Positions 8,470-16,504 of a stretch of DNA of 64,000 bases are shown piece after piece (the first letter of the stretch is position 1; every line of letters starts with the position of its first letter). Origin of the DNA: Acidimicrobiia bacterium (lineage in GTDB: Bacteria > Actinomycetota > Acidimicrobiia > IMCC26256 > JAMXLJ01); assembly GCA_035651955.1 (NCBI GenBank), contig DASRES010000086.1:62001-126000 (forward strand), written 5' to 3'. Under the pieces are notes generated by a model, which saw nothing but the letters and a program-made list of their open reading frames with translations, was not told where the DNA came from and made no database searches. The position numbers and the translations under genes are program-made.

Positions 8470-11400
8470 TCAGTCGGCCTTCTCGAACGCGAGCCGGATC
8501 ACCGCGCCGTCGAGGTCGAGGGCGTCGCGGTCGTCACGCGCGACCGCGCCCGCTTCCACGGTGATCGTGCGCGCGAGCACCTCGGCCGCGATCACGTCGC
8601 GGGCCGCGTCGAGCGGTGCGTGGAGCTCCGCCGGGACGGTCAGCGTGAGCGTGATGCGATCGGCGATCTCGAGGCCGCGCTGCTTGCGGGCCTCGTTGAC
8701 GGCGCGGATGACGTCGCGGACCCGGCCTTCGTCACGCAGCTCGTCGTCGATCGTCGTGTCGAGCGCGACCGCGGCGCCCTCGTCCTGCGCGAGCACGAGC
8801 TCCTCGTGTGACTCGGCCCGAACGTCGACGTCGTCGGGCCCGAGGTCGACGACGGTGCCGTCGCCCAGGTCGAGACGAAACACGCCGTCGGCGTCGAGCG
8901 CGGCGCGCACGGCTGCACCGTCGACCTCGCCGAGCGCGGCCTTGACGCGCGGGACGTCCTTGCCGACGCGGGGACCCAGCACGCGGAAGTTCGGTACGAC
9001 GCGGTACTCGAGAATGCCGACGAGGTCGTCGACGGGCACGAGCGCCTTCACGTTCAGCTCGTCCGCGACCTCGCGCACGACCTCGTCACCGAGTCGCGCA
9101 CCTTCGGGGAGCAGCACGAGCGCGCGCCGCAACGGCTGCCGCACCTTCAGCCGCGCGTCGTTGCGCGCCGCGAGCCCGAGCGACGCGACGAGACGGGCGA
9201 GCGACATCTCCGCTTCGAGCGCGTCGTCGATCGCGTCGACGTCCGCGGTGGGCCAGTCCTGGAGGTGCACGGACTCCTTCGTGCGCCGGAGGTTCTGCCA
9301 CATCGCGTCCGCGACGAACGGGCAGTACGGCGCGAGCAGGAGCGAGAGGACCGAGAGACACTCGTGCAGCGTCGCGTGCGCGCCCGCGTCCGCCGACTTC
9401 CAGAAGCGCGGGCGGGAGCGGCGTACGTACCAGTTCGACAGGTCGTCGACGAACCCGTCGAGGGCCTGCGCACCCCGCAGCGCGTCGAACGAGTCGAGCG
9501 CGTCGGTCACCTCGCGGACCGTGCCGTGCACCCGTGAGCGGATCCACCGGTCGAGCACGTGCGACGACACGTGCGCGCTCGCGGCCGCGTCGTCCGCGCG
9601 CCACCCGTCGAGGTTGGCGTACGTGACGAAGAACGCGTAGGTGTTCCACAGCGTGAGCAGGAACCGGCGCGTCGCCTCGTCGATGCCCTCCTCGTACACA
9701 CGCCGGCTGACCCACGGCGAGCCCGCGGAGAAGAAGTACCAGCGCAGCGCGTCGGCGCCGCGGCTCTCGAGGATCGTCCACGGGTCGATCACGTTGCCGC
9801 GCGACTTCGACATCTTCTGCCCGTCCTTGTCGACGACGAGCGCGAGGCACACCACGTTGCGGTACGGCGTGCGCTTGAAGACGAGCGTGTTCACCGCGAG
9901 CAACGAGTAGAACCAGCCGCGCGTCTGGTCGATCGCCTCGCAGATGAAGTCGGCGGGGAACCGGCGGGCGAAGACCTCCTCGTTCTCGAACGGGAAGTGG
10001 AACTGCGCCGACGGCATCGAACCGGAGTCGAACCACGCGTCGAGCACGGGCTCCACCCGGAACGCGCGCCGGCCACACTCGGGGCAGTCGATCACGACGT
10101 CGTCGACGTACGGACGGTGCAGGTCGAGCCCGGACAGGTCACGGCCCGCCAGCTCCGCGAGGCGCGCGACCGAGCCGACGCACGTGTCGTGGCCCGAGTC
10201 GCACCGCCACACCGGGATGGGCGTGCCCCAGAACCGGTCACGCGACAGCGCCCAGTCGACGTTGTTCTCGAGCCAGTCACCGAAGCGGCCGTGCTTGATG
10301 CTCTCCGGGTGCCAGCCGATCGTCTCGTTCTGGGCCAGCAGCTCGCCCTTGTGCGCGGACGTGCGCGCGAACCACGTCGGCTTGGCCCAGTAGATCAGCG
10401 GCGTGCCGCACCTCCAGCAGTGGGGGTACGAGTGCGTGTAGTCGACGACGCGCTCCAGCCGGCCCGACGCCGCGAGCGCGTCGATGATCGACGGGTCGGC
10501 GTCCTTGACGAACTGGCCCTCCCACGGCGGCACGGACGCGTCGAAGCGCGCCGCCGCGTTCACGGGGTTCAACACGGGGAGCCCTTCGCGCTCGCCGACC
10601 TCGCGGTCGACCTCGCCGAACGCGGGTGCAAGGTGCACGATCCCGCTGCCGTCCTCGATCGTGACGAACTCGTCGGCGACCACGCGCCACCCGTCGCCGT
10701 CAGCGGGCAGGAAGTCGAACGGCTGCTCGTAGCGGAGGCCGATCAGCTCGTCGACGGGAACGCGCGCGACGGGCTCGTACCCCTCGCCCAGCACGTCGTC
10801 GACGCGCGCGGCCGCGAGCACGAGGTCACGACGCGCACCGTCACGGGCGCGCACGCGCACGTACTCGACGTCGGGACCGACCGCGGCGCCGGTGTTCGAG
10901 ACGAGCGTCCACGGTGTCGTCGTCCACACGAGCAGGTCGAAGTCGCGGTCGACGACGGGGAACCGCACGTACACGGACGGCTCGGTGAGGTCACGGTACG
11001 CGCCGGGCTGGCCGAGCTCGTGGCTCGACAGCGCGGTGCCGCACCGCCCGCAGTAGGGGACGACCTTGAAGCCCTCGTAGATGTTCCCGGCGTCCCACAT
11101 CTGCGAGAACAGCCACCAGACGCTCTCGATGTAGTCGTTGGTGAGCGTCCAGTACGCGTCCTTGGTGTCGAGCCACATGCCGATGCGGCCGGTCAACGCC
11201 TGGAAGTCCTCGACGTACCGGTGCACCGACTCACGGCACCGACGGTTGAACGCCTCGATGCCGTACTCCTCGATCTGGGGCTTGCCCGAGAAGCCGAGCT
11301 CCTTCTCGACCTCCACCTCGACCGGCAGCCCGTGGCAGTCCCAGCCGCCCTTCCGCGCGACGTGCCGGCCGCGCATCGTGTGGAAGCGCGGGAACAGGTC

Positions 11401-11595
11401 CTTGAAGAGGCGGGCCCAGACGTGGTGGATGCCGGGCCGTCCGTTCGCGGTCGGCGGGCCCTCGTAGAACACCCACTCGGGCGCGTCGCGCCGTTGCTCG
11501 AGGCTTCGCGCGAACACGTCCTCGTCGCGCCATTGGGCGAGGACCGCGTGCTCGAGCGCGACGAGGTCGAGGCGCGGGTCGACGGGGTCGAACAT
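8470..11595 (-). CDS. ileS: Isoleucyl-tRNA synthetase
   Basis: Class I aminoacyl-tRNA synthetase of 1041 residues that charges tRNA-Ile. The HIGH motif appears as GIHHVWAR, the KMSKS loop as GQKMSKSRGNV, and WDCHGLPVE and ARKGGWDCHG lie in the catalytic domain. The CP1 editing domain and an anticodon-binding region are present. Length and C-terminal make-up resemble the eukaryote-like IleS type 2 found in many actinobacteria, a form often associated with mupirocin tolerance. It is convergent with divIVA, only 9 bp apart, with no clear terminator between them. A TAGGGT box lies 8 nt before its ATG. Confidence 0.97.
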   Translation of the reverse strand: MFDPVDPRLDLVALEHAVLAQWRDEDVFARSLEQRRDAPEWVFYEGPPTANGRPGIHHVWARLFKDLFPRFHTMRGRHVARKGGWDCHGLPVEVEVEKELGFSGKPQIEEYGIEAFNRRCRESVHRYVEDFQALTGRIGMWLDTKDAYWTLTNDYIESVWWLFSQMWDAGNIYEGFKVVPYCGRCGTALSSHELGQPGAYRDLTEPSVYVRFPVVDRDFDLLVWTTTPWTLVSNTGAAVGPDVEYVRVRARDGARRDLVLAAARVDDVLGEGYEPVARVPVDELIGLRYEQPFDFLPADGDGWRVVADEFVTIEDGSGIVHLAPAFGEVDREVGEREGLPVLNPVNAAARFDASVPPWEGQFVKDADPSIIDALAASGRLERVVDYTHSYPHCWRCGTPLIYWAKPTWFARTSAHKGELLAQNETIGWHPESIKHGRFGDWLENNVDWALSRDRFWGTPIPVWRCDSGHDTCVGSVARLAELAGRDLSGLDLHRPYVDDVVIDCPECGRRAFRVEPVLDAWFDSGSMPSAQFHFPFENEEVFARRFPADFICEAIDQTRGWFYSLLAVNTLVFKRTPYRNVVCLALVVDKDGQKMSKSRGNVIDPWTILESRGADALRWYFFSAGSPWVSRRVYEEGIDEATRRFLLTLWNTYAFFVTYANLDGWRADDAAASAHVSSHVLDRWIRSRVHGTVREVTDALDSFDALRGAQALDGFVDDLSNWYVRRSRPRFWKSADAGAHATLHECLSVLSLLLAPYCPFVADAMWQNLRRTKESVHLQDWPTADVDAIDDALEAEMSLARLVASLGLAARNDARLKVRQPLRRALVLLPEGARLGDEVVREVADELNVKALVPVDDLVGILEYRVVPNFRVLGPRVGKDVPRVKAALGEVDGAAVRAALDADGVFRLDLGDGTVVDLGPDDVDVRAESHEELVLAQDEGAAVALDTTIDDELRDEGRVRDVIRAVNEARKQRGLEIADRITLTLTVPAELHAPLDAARDVIAAEVLARTITVEAGAVARDDRDALDLDGAVIRLAFEKAD

Positions 11596-11609
11596 CGCAG
11601 GTCACCCTA
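11596..11609 (-). promoter_or_regulatory. -10 box TAGGGT for (near-)leaderless ileS
   Basis: On the minus strand TAGGGT (11604-11609 complement) is followed by 8 nt and then the ileS ATG. No ribosome-binding site lies between. No T-box leader is possible in so short a space. Confidence 0.45.
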
Positions 11610-11675
11610 CCGGCCGGACCTGCACCCACCGGCGATGTATCGCACGGGCGACGACTACGGTTCGCGCCCGGGGAG

Positions 11676-11984
11676 ATGGCGACCGTCGTCTGCGCAGTCG
11701 TCGACACCGAGGACGCGACGCTCGACCTCGCCTGCGCGGGTCATCTCCCGCCGCTGCTGGTGGACGGGCGAGGAGGCGCGCAGCCCGTCGAACCCGACGG
11801 CGACTCGTTCACGATGCGCGCGCGTGTCGACGACGCCGGCGTCGAGCTGTGCGTCCACGACGCGGGCCGCTGGCGCCCGCGTCGTGACACGAACCGCGGG
11901 CACGGTCTGGTGTTGATGCGCGCGCTCGCGGACGAGGTCGATCTCACCACCGCGAGCCACGGCACCGAGGTCGCGATGCGGTAG
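11676..11984 (+). pseudogene. Chimeric remnant: SpoIIE/PP2C phosphatase fragment joined to an anti-sigma HATPase C-terminal half
   Basis: The 102-codon frame begins like the middle of a SpoIIE-type PP2C phosphatase (MATVVCAVVDTEDATLDLACAGHLPPLLVDG). It then passes, near residue 37, into the end of an RsbW-like histidine-kinase ATPase (GRWRPRRDTNRGHGLVLMRALADEVDL). The rest of the phosphatase domain and the N-terminal half of the kinase fold, including its N box, are missing. Coding similarity continues upstream of the ATG without an obvious start (RLRFAPGE). I read it as an internal-deletion remnant of a PP2C-HATPase regulator of the stress sigma-factor type. It could still be expressed as a small protein. 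Confidence 0.6.
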
Positions 11985-12339
11985 CACCGGGGGCGCGCCC
12001 CGACGTGACGGCCGACGAGCGGCTCACGTGCTCGGTCGTCGACGGCCACGCTCGACGACGCCGTCGCGATCGCGCGCGGCGACCCGGGCGACGCGCCTGG
12101 TGAGCTCCTCGCCTGACCCGGCCGACGGTTGATCCGGCCGTGCGTCGCGCCTATGATCCGGCCCCTTTGACGGGCCTGTGCCCCGCCCCGGGCGGATCTC
12201 CTCGCCCGGAGCACGGCGTGCCCGGCATCCCGGTCCCGACCCCCGGCGGCGCGTTCCTGCACGTCGCGCCGCGGTGTCCGGCCGTGCCGGAGCCGGCCGC
12301 CACGGGCCGGGCCGACGCCCTGCGAGCGGAAGGACCCGG
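11985..12339. other. 355-bp gap: possible coding remnant and dksA-family promoter region
   Basis: The gap holds a short open stretch (about 12041-12116) that reads TLDDAVAIARGDPGDAPGELLA before a stop, reminiscent of the end of SpoIIE-type phosphatases, and then a strong promoter (12129-12157). The rest (12158-12339) looks like a GC-rich untranslated leader with a GGAAGGA ribosome site before ATG 12340. An upstream in-frame extension of the next gene is open but has no family-like content. Confidence 0.4.
12129..12157 (+). promoter_or_regulatory. Sigma70-type promoter for the TraR/DksA-family gene
   Basis: TTGATC (12129-12134) and TATGAT (12152-12157) are 17 bp apart, the best -35/-10 pair seen in the window. 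Transcription would start near 12164, giving a leader of about 175 nt before ATG 12340. Confidence 0.65.
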
Positions 12340-13350
12340 ATGCCGAGGGCATCAGCCTCGAAGCCGGCCGCACCGGCCAAGAACGCCCAGGCGAAGAAGT
12401 CCGTCGGGGGCAGGACCGCGAAGAAGGCGGAGCCGGCGGCGAAGCGCGCGTCGGGCCGGACCACCCCCGCGAAGGCGGCCAAGGCGGCGAAGAGCTCGAA
12501 GGCGGCGCCCGCGAAGGCGGCGCAGACCGCGAACGCGCCTGCGAAGGCGGCCAAGAAGAAGGGGGCGGGCACGAAGGCGGCGAAGGCGCCGGCGAAGCAG
12601 GTCGCGGCGAAGAAGCCGGCGACCAAGGCGACCGCGCCCAGGTCCGCCGCGAAGACTCCCGCGAAGCAGGCGACCGCGAAGCGGCCGACGAAGGTGGCGC
12701 CCGCCAAGGCGTCGTCGAAGGCGACGGCGAAGGTGCCGGCGGCGTCCAAGTCGGCCGGGAAGAAGGCGGCGATCGCGCGCCCGCCCAAGACGCCCGCTTC
12801 CGCTCCCGGCACCGCCGGCGCGCCGCGCAACGGTGAAGCGCGCCGCGCGGGCGACGAGCGTGCGCTGGCCACCGCGGGTGCGGCGAAGACCTCCGCGGCC
12901 GGGTCGGGGAGCGGCGCGGCGAGCGCGGCGCCGGCGCGGCCCGCGCCGCCGGCGCGCAAGAAGCCGTCCGGCCCGCCCATCGCGCCGAAGACGCTCGAAC
13001 GGCTGCGGTCCCAGCTCGAGGAGGAGCGGTCGCGGCTCGTCCACCAGGCCGACGAGCTCCAGGCCGAGGCCGACGCGCTCGCGACCGAGCGTGAGCAGGG
13101 CGACACGCAGTTCGACGAGGAGTCGGGTGAGGGCGACACGCTGAGTGTCGAGCGCGAGCGCGACCTCGCGCTGTCCGAGAAGGCACGCCAAGGCGTCGCC
13201 GACATCGACCGCGCGCTCGCCCGCATGGACGCCGGTACGTACGGGATCTGCGACATGTGCGGCGACCGGATCCCCGTCGCGCGGCTCGAGGCGCTGCCGT
13301 ACGCGGAGCTCTGCGTGAAGTGCAAGTCCCGGGGCGAGCGCCGGCGCTGA
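12340..13350 (+). CDS. TraR/DksA-family zinc-finger protein with long histone H1-like Lys/Ala-rich tail
   Basis: Protein of 336 residues. Residues 1 to about 205 are low-complexity Ala/Lys/Pro with repeated AKKA, PAKA and KAA units, like histone H1 or the HupB tail. Residues about 220-290 form a helical hairpin ([23 protein letters not shown]...). The C terminus is a four-Cys zinc finger of the TraR/DksA C4 type: [25 protein letters not shown]. Relatives bind RNA polymerase or are annotated as DnaK suppressor-like. The basic tail suggests DNA binding. The start at 12340 has a GGAAGGA ribosome site. From memory, the order ileS-this gene-lspA is conserved in Streptomyces. Confidence 0.85.
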   Translation: MPRASASKPAAPAKNAQAKKSVGGRTAKKAEPAAKRASGRTTPAKAAKAAKSSKAAPAKAAQTANAPAKAAKKKGAGTKAAKAPAKQVAAKKPATKATAPRSAAKTPAKQATAKRPTKVAPAKASSKATAKVPAASKSAGKKAAIARPPKTPASAPGTAGAPRNGEARRAGDERALATAGAAKTSAAGSGSGAASAAPARPAPPARKKPSGPPIAPKTLERLRSQLEEERSRLVHQADELQAEADALATEREQGDTQFDEESGEGDTLSVERERDLALSEKARQGVADIDRALARMDAGTYGICDMCGDRIPVARLEALPYAELCVKCKSRGERRR

Positions 13351-13372
13351 ACGCGTCGTCGGAGGTCGCGCC

Positions 13373-13876
13373 GTGACGTCGCGCCCGACGGCACGCGGAC
13401 GCTACGCAGCCGTCTCGGTCGCGATCGTCGTCGCGATCGTCGCGATCGACCAGGCGACCAAGGCATGGGCCGCCTCGGCGCTCGAGCACCACACGATCCA
13501 CGTGATCGGTGGCACCGTGCTGCTGCAGCTCGGTCGCAACAGCGGCGCCGCGTTCAGCTCGTTCCAGGGCTTCACGCCCTTGCTCGCGGTGCTGGCCATC
13601 GTCGTCGCGGCCGTCCTCGCCCGGATCGTCCGCCGCTCCGACGACCCCTGGACGGTGTGCGCGCTGTCGCTCGTGCTCGGCGGCGCGCTCGGGAACCTGT
13701 GCGACCGCGTCTTCCGGGCGCCCGGGTTCCTGCGTGGCGAGGTCGTCGACTTCGTCCGGCTCGGGTGGTTCCCGACGTTCAACGCGGCGGACTCCGCGAT
13801 CACGATCGGTGCGATCCTGCTCGTGCTGTTCGGCTGGCGTGCGCCGCGCGAGCGCGTTCACGGCGACGCGCGGTGA
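13373..13876 (+). CDS. lspA: Lipoprotein signal peptidase (signal peptidase II)
   Basis: Membrane aspartyl protease that cleaves signal peptides of diacylglyceryl-modified prolipoproteins. It has 167 residues and four membrane segments. Family motifs are [27 protein letters not shown] (first catalytic Asp) and [11 protein letters not shown] (second catalytic Asp). GTG start with GGAGG 6-8 nt upstream. It serves several lipoproteins encoded in this window (27102-28448, 35078-36079, 50991-52226). It overlaps rluD by 4 nt. Confidence 0.96.
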   Translation: MTSRPTARGRYAAVSVAIVVAIVAIDQATKAWAASALEHHTIHVIGGTVLLQLGRNSGAAFSSFQGFTPLLAVLAIVVAAVLARIVRRSDDPWTVCALSLVLGGALGNLCDRVFRAPGFLRGEVVDFVRLGWFPTFNAADSAITIGAILLVLFGWRAPRERVHGDAR

Positions 13877-14790
13877 GCGAGCGGTTCACCGTCCCCGGCG
13901 CGCTCGCCGGTGAGCGCGTCGACCGCGCGGTCGCGCTCGTCACGGGGATGTCGCGCGCCGACGTGCAGGAGCTCGTTGCCACGGGCGCGGTGCTGGTCTG
14001 CGGGGCGAGCGTCGCGAAGAGCCGCCGGCTCGAGGAGGGCGAGGTCGTCGACGTGCTCGGCGCACCACCCGAGGCCCAGCCGCCCACGGCCCAACCCGTC
14101 CCGGTCGACGTGCGCTACGAGGACGCCGAGGTCCTCGTCGTCGCGAAGCCGGCCGGGGTCGTCGTCCATCCGGGCGCCGGGCACGAGGACGGCACGCTCG
14201 TGAACGGGTTGCTGGCGCGGTACCCGGAGATCGCCGCCGTCGGGGACCCGATGCGGCCCGGGATCGTGCACCGCCTCGACCGCGACACGAGCGGCCTGCT
14301 CGTCGTCGCGCGGTCGACGCGCGCGTACGAGGGCCTCGTCGCGGCCCTCGCGCGACACGACGTCGAGCGCGCGTACACCGCGCTCGTGTGGGGCCGGCTC
14401 GACCCGCCGCGCGGTGCCGTCGACGCGCCGATCGGCCGGTCGACCGCGCGGCGGACGCGCATGGCGGTGCGCGAGTCCGGCAAGGAGGCGCGAACGGCGT
14501 ACGAGGTCCGGGCGACGTTCGACGATCCCGTGACGTCCCTGCTGGAGTGCCGGCTCGAGACCGGGCGGACCCACCAGATCCGCGTGCACCTCGCCGCGAT
14601 CCACCATCCCGTCGTCGGCGACGCGCCCTACGGCGGCCGCCGTCAGAGCCTGGAGCTCGACCGGCCGTTCCTCCACGCGGCCCGTCTGGCCTTCGCCCAT
14701 CCCGTGACCGGCGACCGGATCGAGGTCACCGAGCCATTGCCGCCCGAGCTCGCGCGCGTGCTCGACGCGCTCACACCACCGGTTCGGTGA
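13873..14790 (+). CDS. rluD: RluA/RluD-family 23S rRNA pseudouridine synthase
   Basis: Converts uridines of 23S rRNA to pseudouridine. It has 305 residues: an N-terminal S4 RNA-binding domain ([25 protein letters not shown]) and the catalytic domain with [14 protein letters not shown], which contains the catalytic Asp, and [14 protein letters not shown]. Which uridines are targets cannot be told from sequence. The GTG start overlaps the lspA stop. Its 3' end overlaps the convergent Rrf2 gene by 20 bp. Confidence 0.93.
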   Translation: MSERFTVPGALAGERVDRAVALVTGMSRADVQELVATGAVLVCGASVAKSRRLEEGEVVDVLGAPPEAQPPTAQPVPVDVRYEDAEVLVVAKPAGVVVHPGAGHEDGTLVNGLLARYPEIAAVGDPMRPGIVHRLDRDTSGLLVVARSTRAYEGLVAALARHDVERAYTALVWGRLDPPRGAVDAPIGRSTARRTRMAVRESGKEARTAYEVRATFDDPVTSLLECRLETGRTHQIRVHLAAIHHPVVGDAPYGGRRQSLELDRPFLHAARLAFAHPVTGDRIEVTEPLPPELARVLDALTPPVR

Positions 14791-15196
14791 GCCGGTGCCC
14801 GACGCGCGTGCGCTCGACGAGATCCGCGAGCGTGTAGCGCCCCAGTGACGCGTTCATCTCCTCGGACACGCCGACCCAGATCTCCTGCAGGACGCAATGG
14901 CCCTCGCAGTGGTCGTGCTCGTCGACGAACGTCGTCAACGGACCGTCGACCGCGGAGATGATCTGCGCGAGCGTGATCTCCTCGGGCGTGCGCGCCAGCA
15001 CGTAGCCGCCGCCGACGCCGCGCTTCGACCGCACCAGCCCCGCGCCCTTCACGGCGAGCAGGATCTGCTCGAGGTACGGCTGCGGGAGGTTCGTCCGCTC
15101 GGCGATCTCCTTGACGGACGTCGGCCGGTCGGAGCCGTGCAGCGCGAGCGACAGCAACGCGCGCGCCGCGTAGTCGCCCCGGGTCGAGACCTTCAC
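14771..15196 (-). CDS. Rrf2-family transcriptional regulator
   Basis: Winged-helix regulator of 141 residues. The DNA-binding part reads KVSTRGDYAARALLSLALHG...SVKEIAERTNLPQPYLEQIL and GLVRSKRGVGGGYVLAR, as in IscR, NsrR and RsrR. The cluster-binding region has only two cysteines (DHCEGHCVLQEIW) instead of the usual three, so an Fe-S cluster would need another ligand such as the adjacent His. GTG start at 15196 was chosen because VKVSTRGDYA matches the family N terminus. The target genes are not shown by sequence. Confidence 0.88.
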   Translation of the reverse strand: MKVSTRGDYAARALLSLALHGSDRPTSVKEIAERTNLPQPYLEQILLAVKGAGLVRSKRGVGGGYVLARTPEEITLAQIISAVDGPLTTFVDEHDHCEGHCVLQEIWVGVSEEMNASLGRYTLADLVERTRVGHRLTEPVV

Positions 15197-15213
15197 CGCA
15201 CCATCGTCGCGCG

Positions 15214-15273
15214 GCGCGGACGAAGCCGGGCCGTGCGCGGCGCGCGGGACGGCCCGGCTCCAGGGAGCCGTGG
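15214..15273 (+). repeat. Dispersed palindromic repeat, family A, diverged copy
   Basis: Sixty bases matching the two copies at 52224-52349 with few changes. Core: GCCGGGCCGT (15225-15234), a 14-nt GC loop, then ACGGCCCGGC (15249-15258), a perfect 10-bp inverted repeat. It lies between the divergent Rrf2 and phosphodiesterase genes. Confidence 0.75.
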
Positions 15274-15298
15274 GCGCGATCGCGCCCACGCGGCGCCG

Positions 15299-15310
15299 TA
15301 GCCTGGCCCG
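15299..15310 (+). promoter_or_regulatory. -10 box TAGCCT for leaderless phosphodiesterase mRNA
   Basis: TAGCCT (15299-15304) is 6 nt before ATG 15311 with no Shine-Dalgarno sequence between, so the message is likely leaderless. Confidence 0.4.
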
Positions 15311-16408
15311 ATGGAGCCGGTCGAGCCCGACTACCGGGGTCCGAACCTGTCGGCGCTCGCGGGAGCGCTCGTCACGGGCCGGCGCCCGGCGTGGTTCCCC
15401 GAACCGGCGCGCGACCCCGGACCGACCGTGCTGCTCCTGCTCGACGGCCTGGGCTGGAACACGATCGAGGCGCACCGGAGCCTGCTGCCGTGCCTCGCTG
15501 CGCTCGACGGCGGGCCGATCACGACGGTGGTGCCGTCGACGACGTCGGCGGCGCTGACCTCGCTCACCACGGGGCTCGCACCCGCCGACCACGGGATCGT
15601 CGGGTTCCGCATGCGCGTCGACGGTTCGGTGCTCAACGTGTTGCGCTGGCACAGCGCGAACGGATCCGACCCCGACCCGTTCACCGTGCAGCGCCACGAC
15701 GCGTTCCTCGGCCGCGAGGTCCCCGTCGTGACGAAGAGCGAGTTCCGCTCCACCCGCTTCACCGAGGCGCATCTGCGCGGCACGCGCTTCGTCGGCTGGA
15801 GCGCGACCTCGACGCTCGTGCAGCACTGCCGCCGTCTCGTCGACGACGGCGCGCCGCTCGTGTACGCGTACTACCCGGGCGTCGACACGGTCGCGCACGA
15901 GTTCGGGCTGCACGACGAGTACTTCCGCGCCGAGCTCGTCGCGGCCGACCGACTCGTCGGCGACCTCGTCGACGCGCTGCCTTCGCGCGTGACGCTGGTC
16001 GTCACCGCGGACCACGGTCAGGTCCACATGGGCGCCGACGGGTGGGTGGAGCTCGACGCGCTCGAGCCGATGGTCGACGCGTACGCGGGCGACGCGCGCT
16101 TCCGTTACCTGTACGCGCGGCGCGGCGCGCACGACGATCTACTCGCGGCCGCGAACGACGAGGTGGGTCACGAGGCGTGGGTCATGTCGCGCGACGAGCT
16201 GCTCGACGGCGGTTGGCTCGGGCCCGGTCCGGCGCGGCCCGCGGTGCGCCGGCGCGTCGGTGACGTCGTCCTCGCCGCCCGGGAGCCCGTCGGCTTCGTC
16301 GATCCGACGTTCCGGCGCGAGACCGCGCTGATCGCCGGCCACGGGTCCCTGACCCCGGACGAGATGTGGGTTCCGCTGCTCGCCGCCCGCGGCGCCGCGC
16401 ACTCCTGA
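15311..16408 (+). CDS. Alkaline phosphatase-superfamily nucleotide pyrophosphatase/phosphodiesterase
   Basis: Metal-dependent hydrolase of 365 residues in the type I phosphodiesterase / nucleotide pyrophosphatase family. The two-metal site can be traced: LLLLDGLGW (Asp), VVPSTTSAALTSL (Thr nucleophile), YPGVDTVAHEFG (Asp and His), VTADHGQVHM (Asp-His) and AGHGSLTPDEMWVPL (His). There is no signal peptide, so it acts in the cytoplasm or at an intracellular face; the substrate is unknown. It stands alone upstream of dnaE, with its own leaderless-type promoter. Confidence 0.85.
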   Translation: MEPVEPDYRGPNLSALAGALVTGRRPAWFPEPARDPGPTVLLLLDGLGWNTIEAHRSLLPCLAALDGGPITTVVPSTTSAALTSLTTGLAPADHGIVGFRMRVDGSVLNVLRWHSANGSDPDPFTVQRHDAFLGREVPVVTKSEFRSTRFTEAHLRGTRFVGWSATSTLVQHCRRLVDDGAPLVYAYYPGVDTVAHEFGLHDEYFRAELVAADRLVGDLVDALPSRVTLVVTADHGQVHMGADGWVELDALEPMVDAYAGDARFRYLYARRGAHDDLLAAANDEVGHEAWVMSRDELLDGGWLGPGPARPAVRRRVGDVVLAAREPVGFVDPTFRRETALIAGHGSLTPDEMWVPLLAARGAAHS

Positions 16409-16470
16409 CCCGGGCCGCGCGCTCGCGCTATCTTCGGCGAGTTACACCGGTGTGATTCATCCACAGGTCC

Positions 16471-16489
16471 GTCCACAGCCCTTGTGGAC
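16471..16489 (+). promoter_or_regulatory. Hairpin and DnaA-box-like sequence in the dnaE leader
   Basis: GTCCACA-GCCCT-TGTGGAC is a perfect 7-bp stem just before dnaE. TCATCCACA (16458-16466), one mismatch from the DnaA box TTATCCACA, lies next to it. Both could be chance in such GC-rich DNA; a role in dnaE control is only suggested. Confidence 0.3.
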
Positions 16490-16504
16490 GAAGCGAGGCC
16501 GTTC

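Noticed and set aside
12178-12339. N-terminal extension of the TraR/DksA-type protein
   Set aside because: The frame is open but the sequence is Arg/Pro-rich and overlaps the leader; ATG 12340 has a proper ribosome site.
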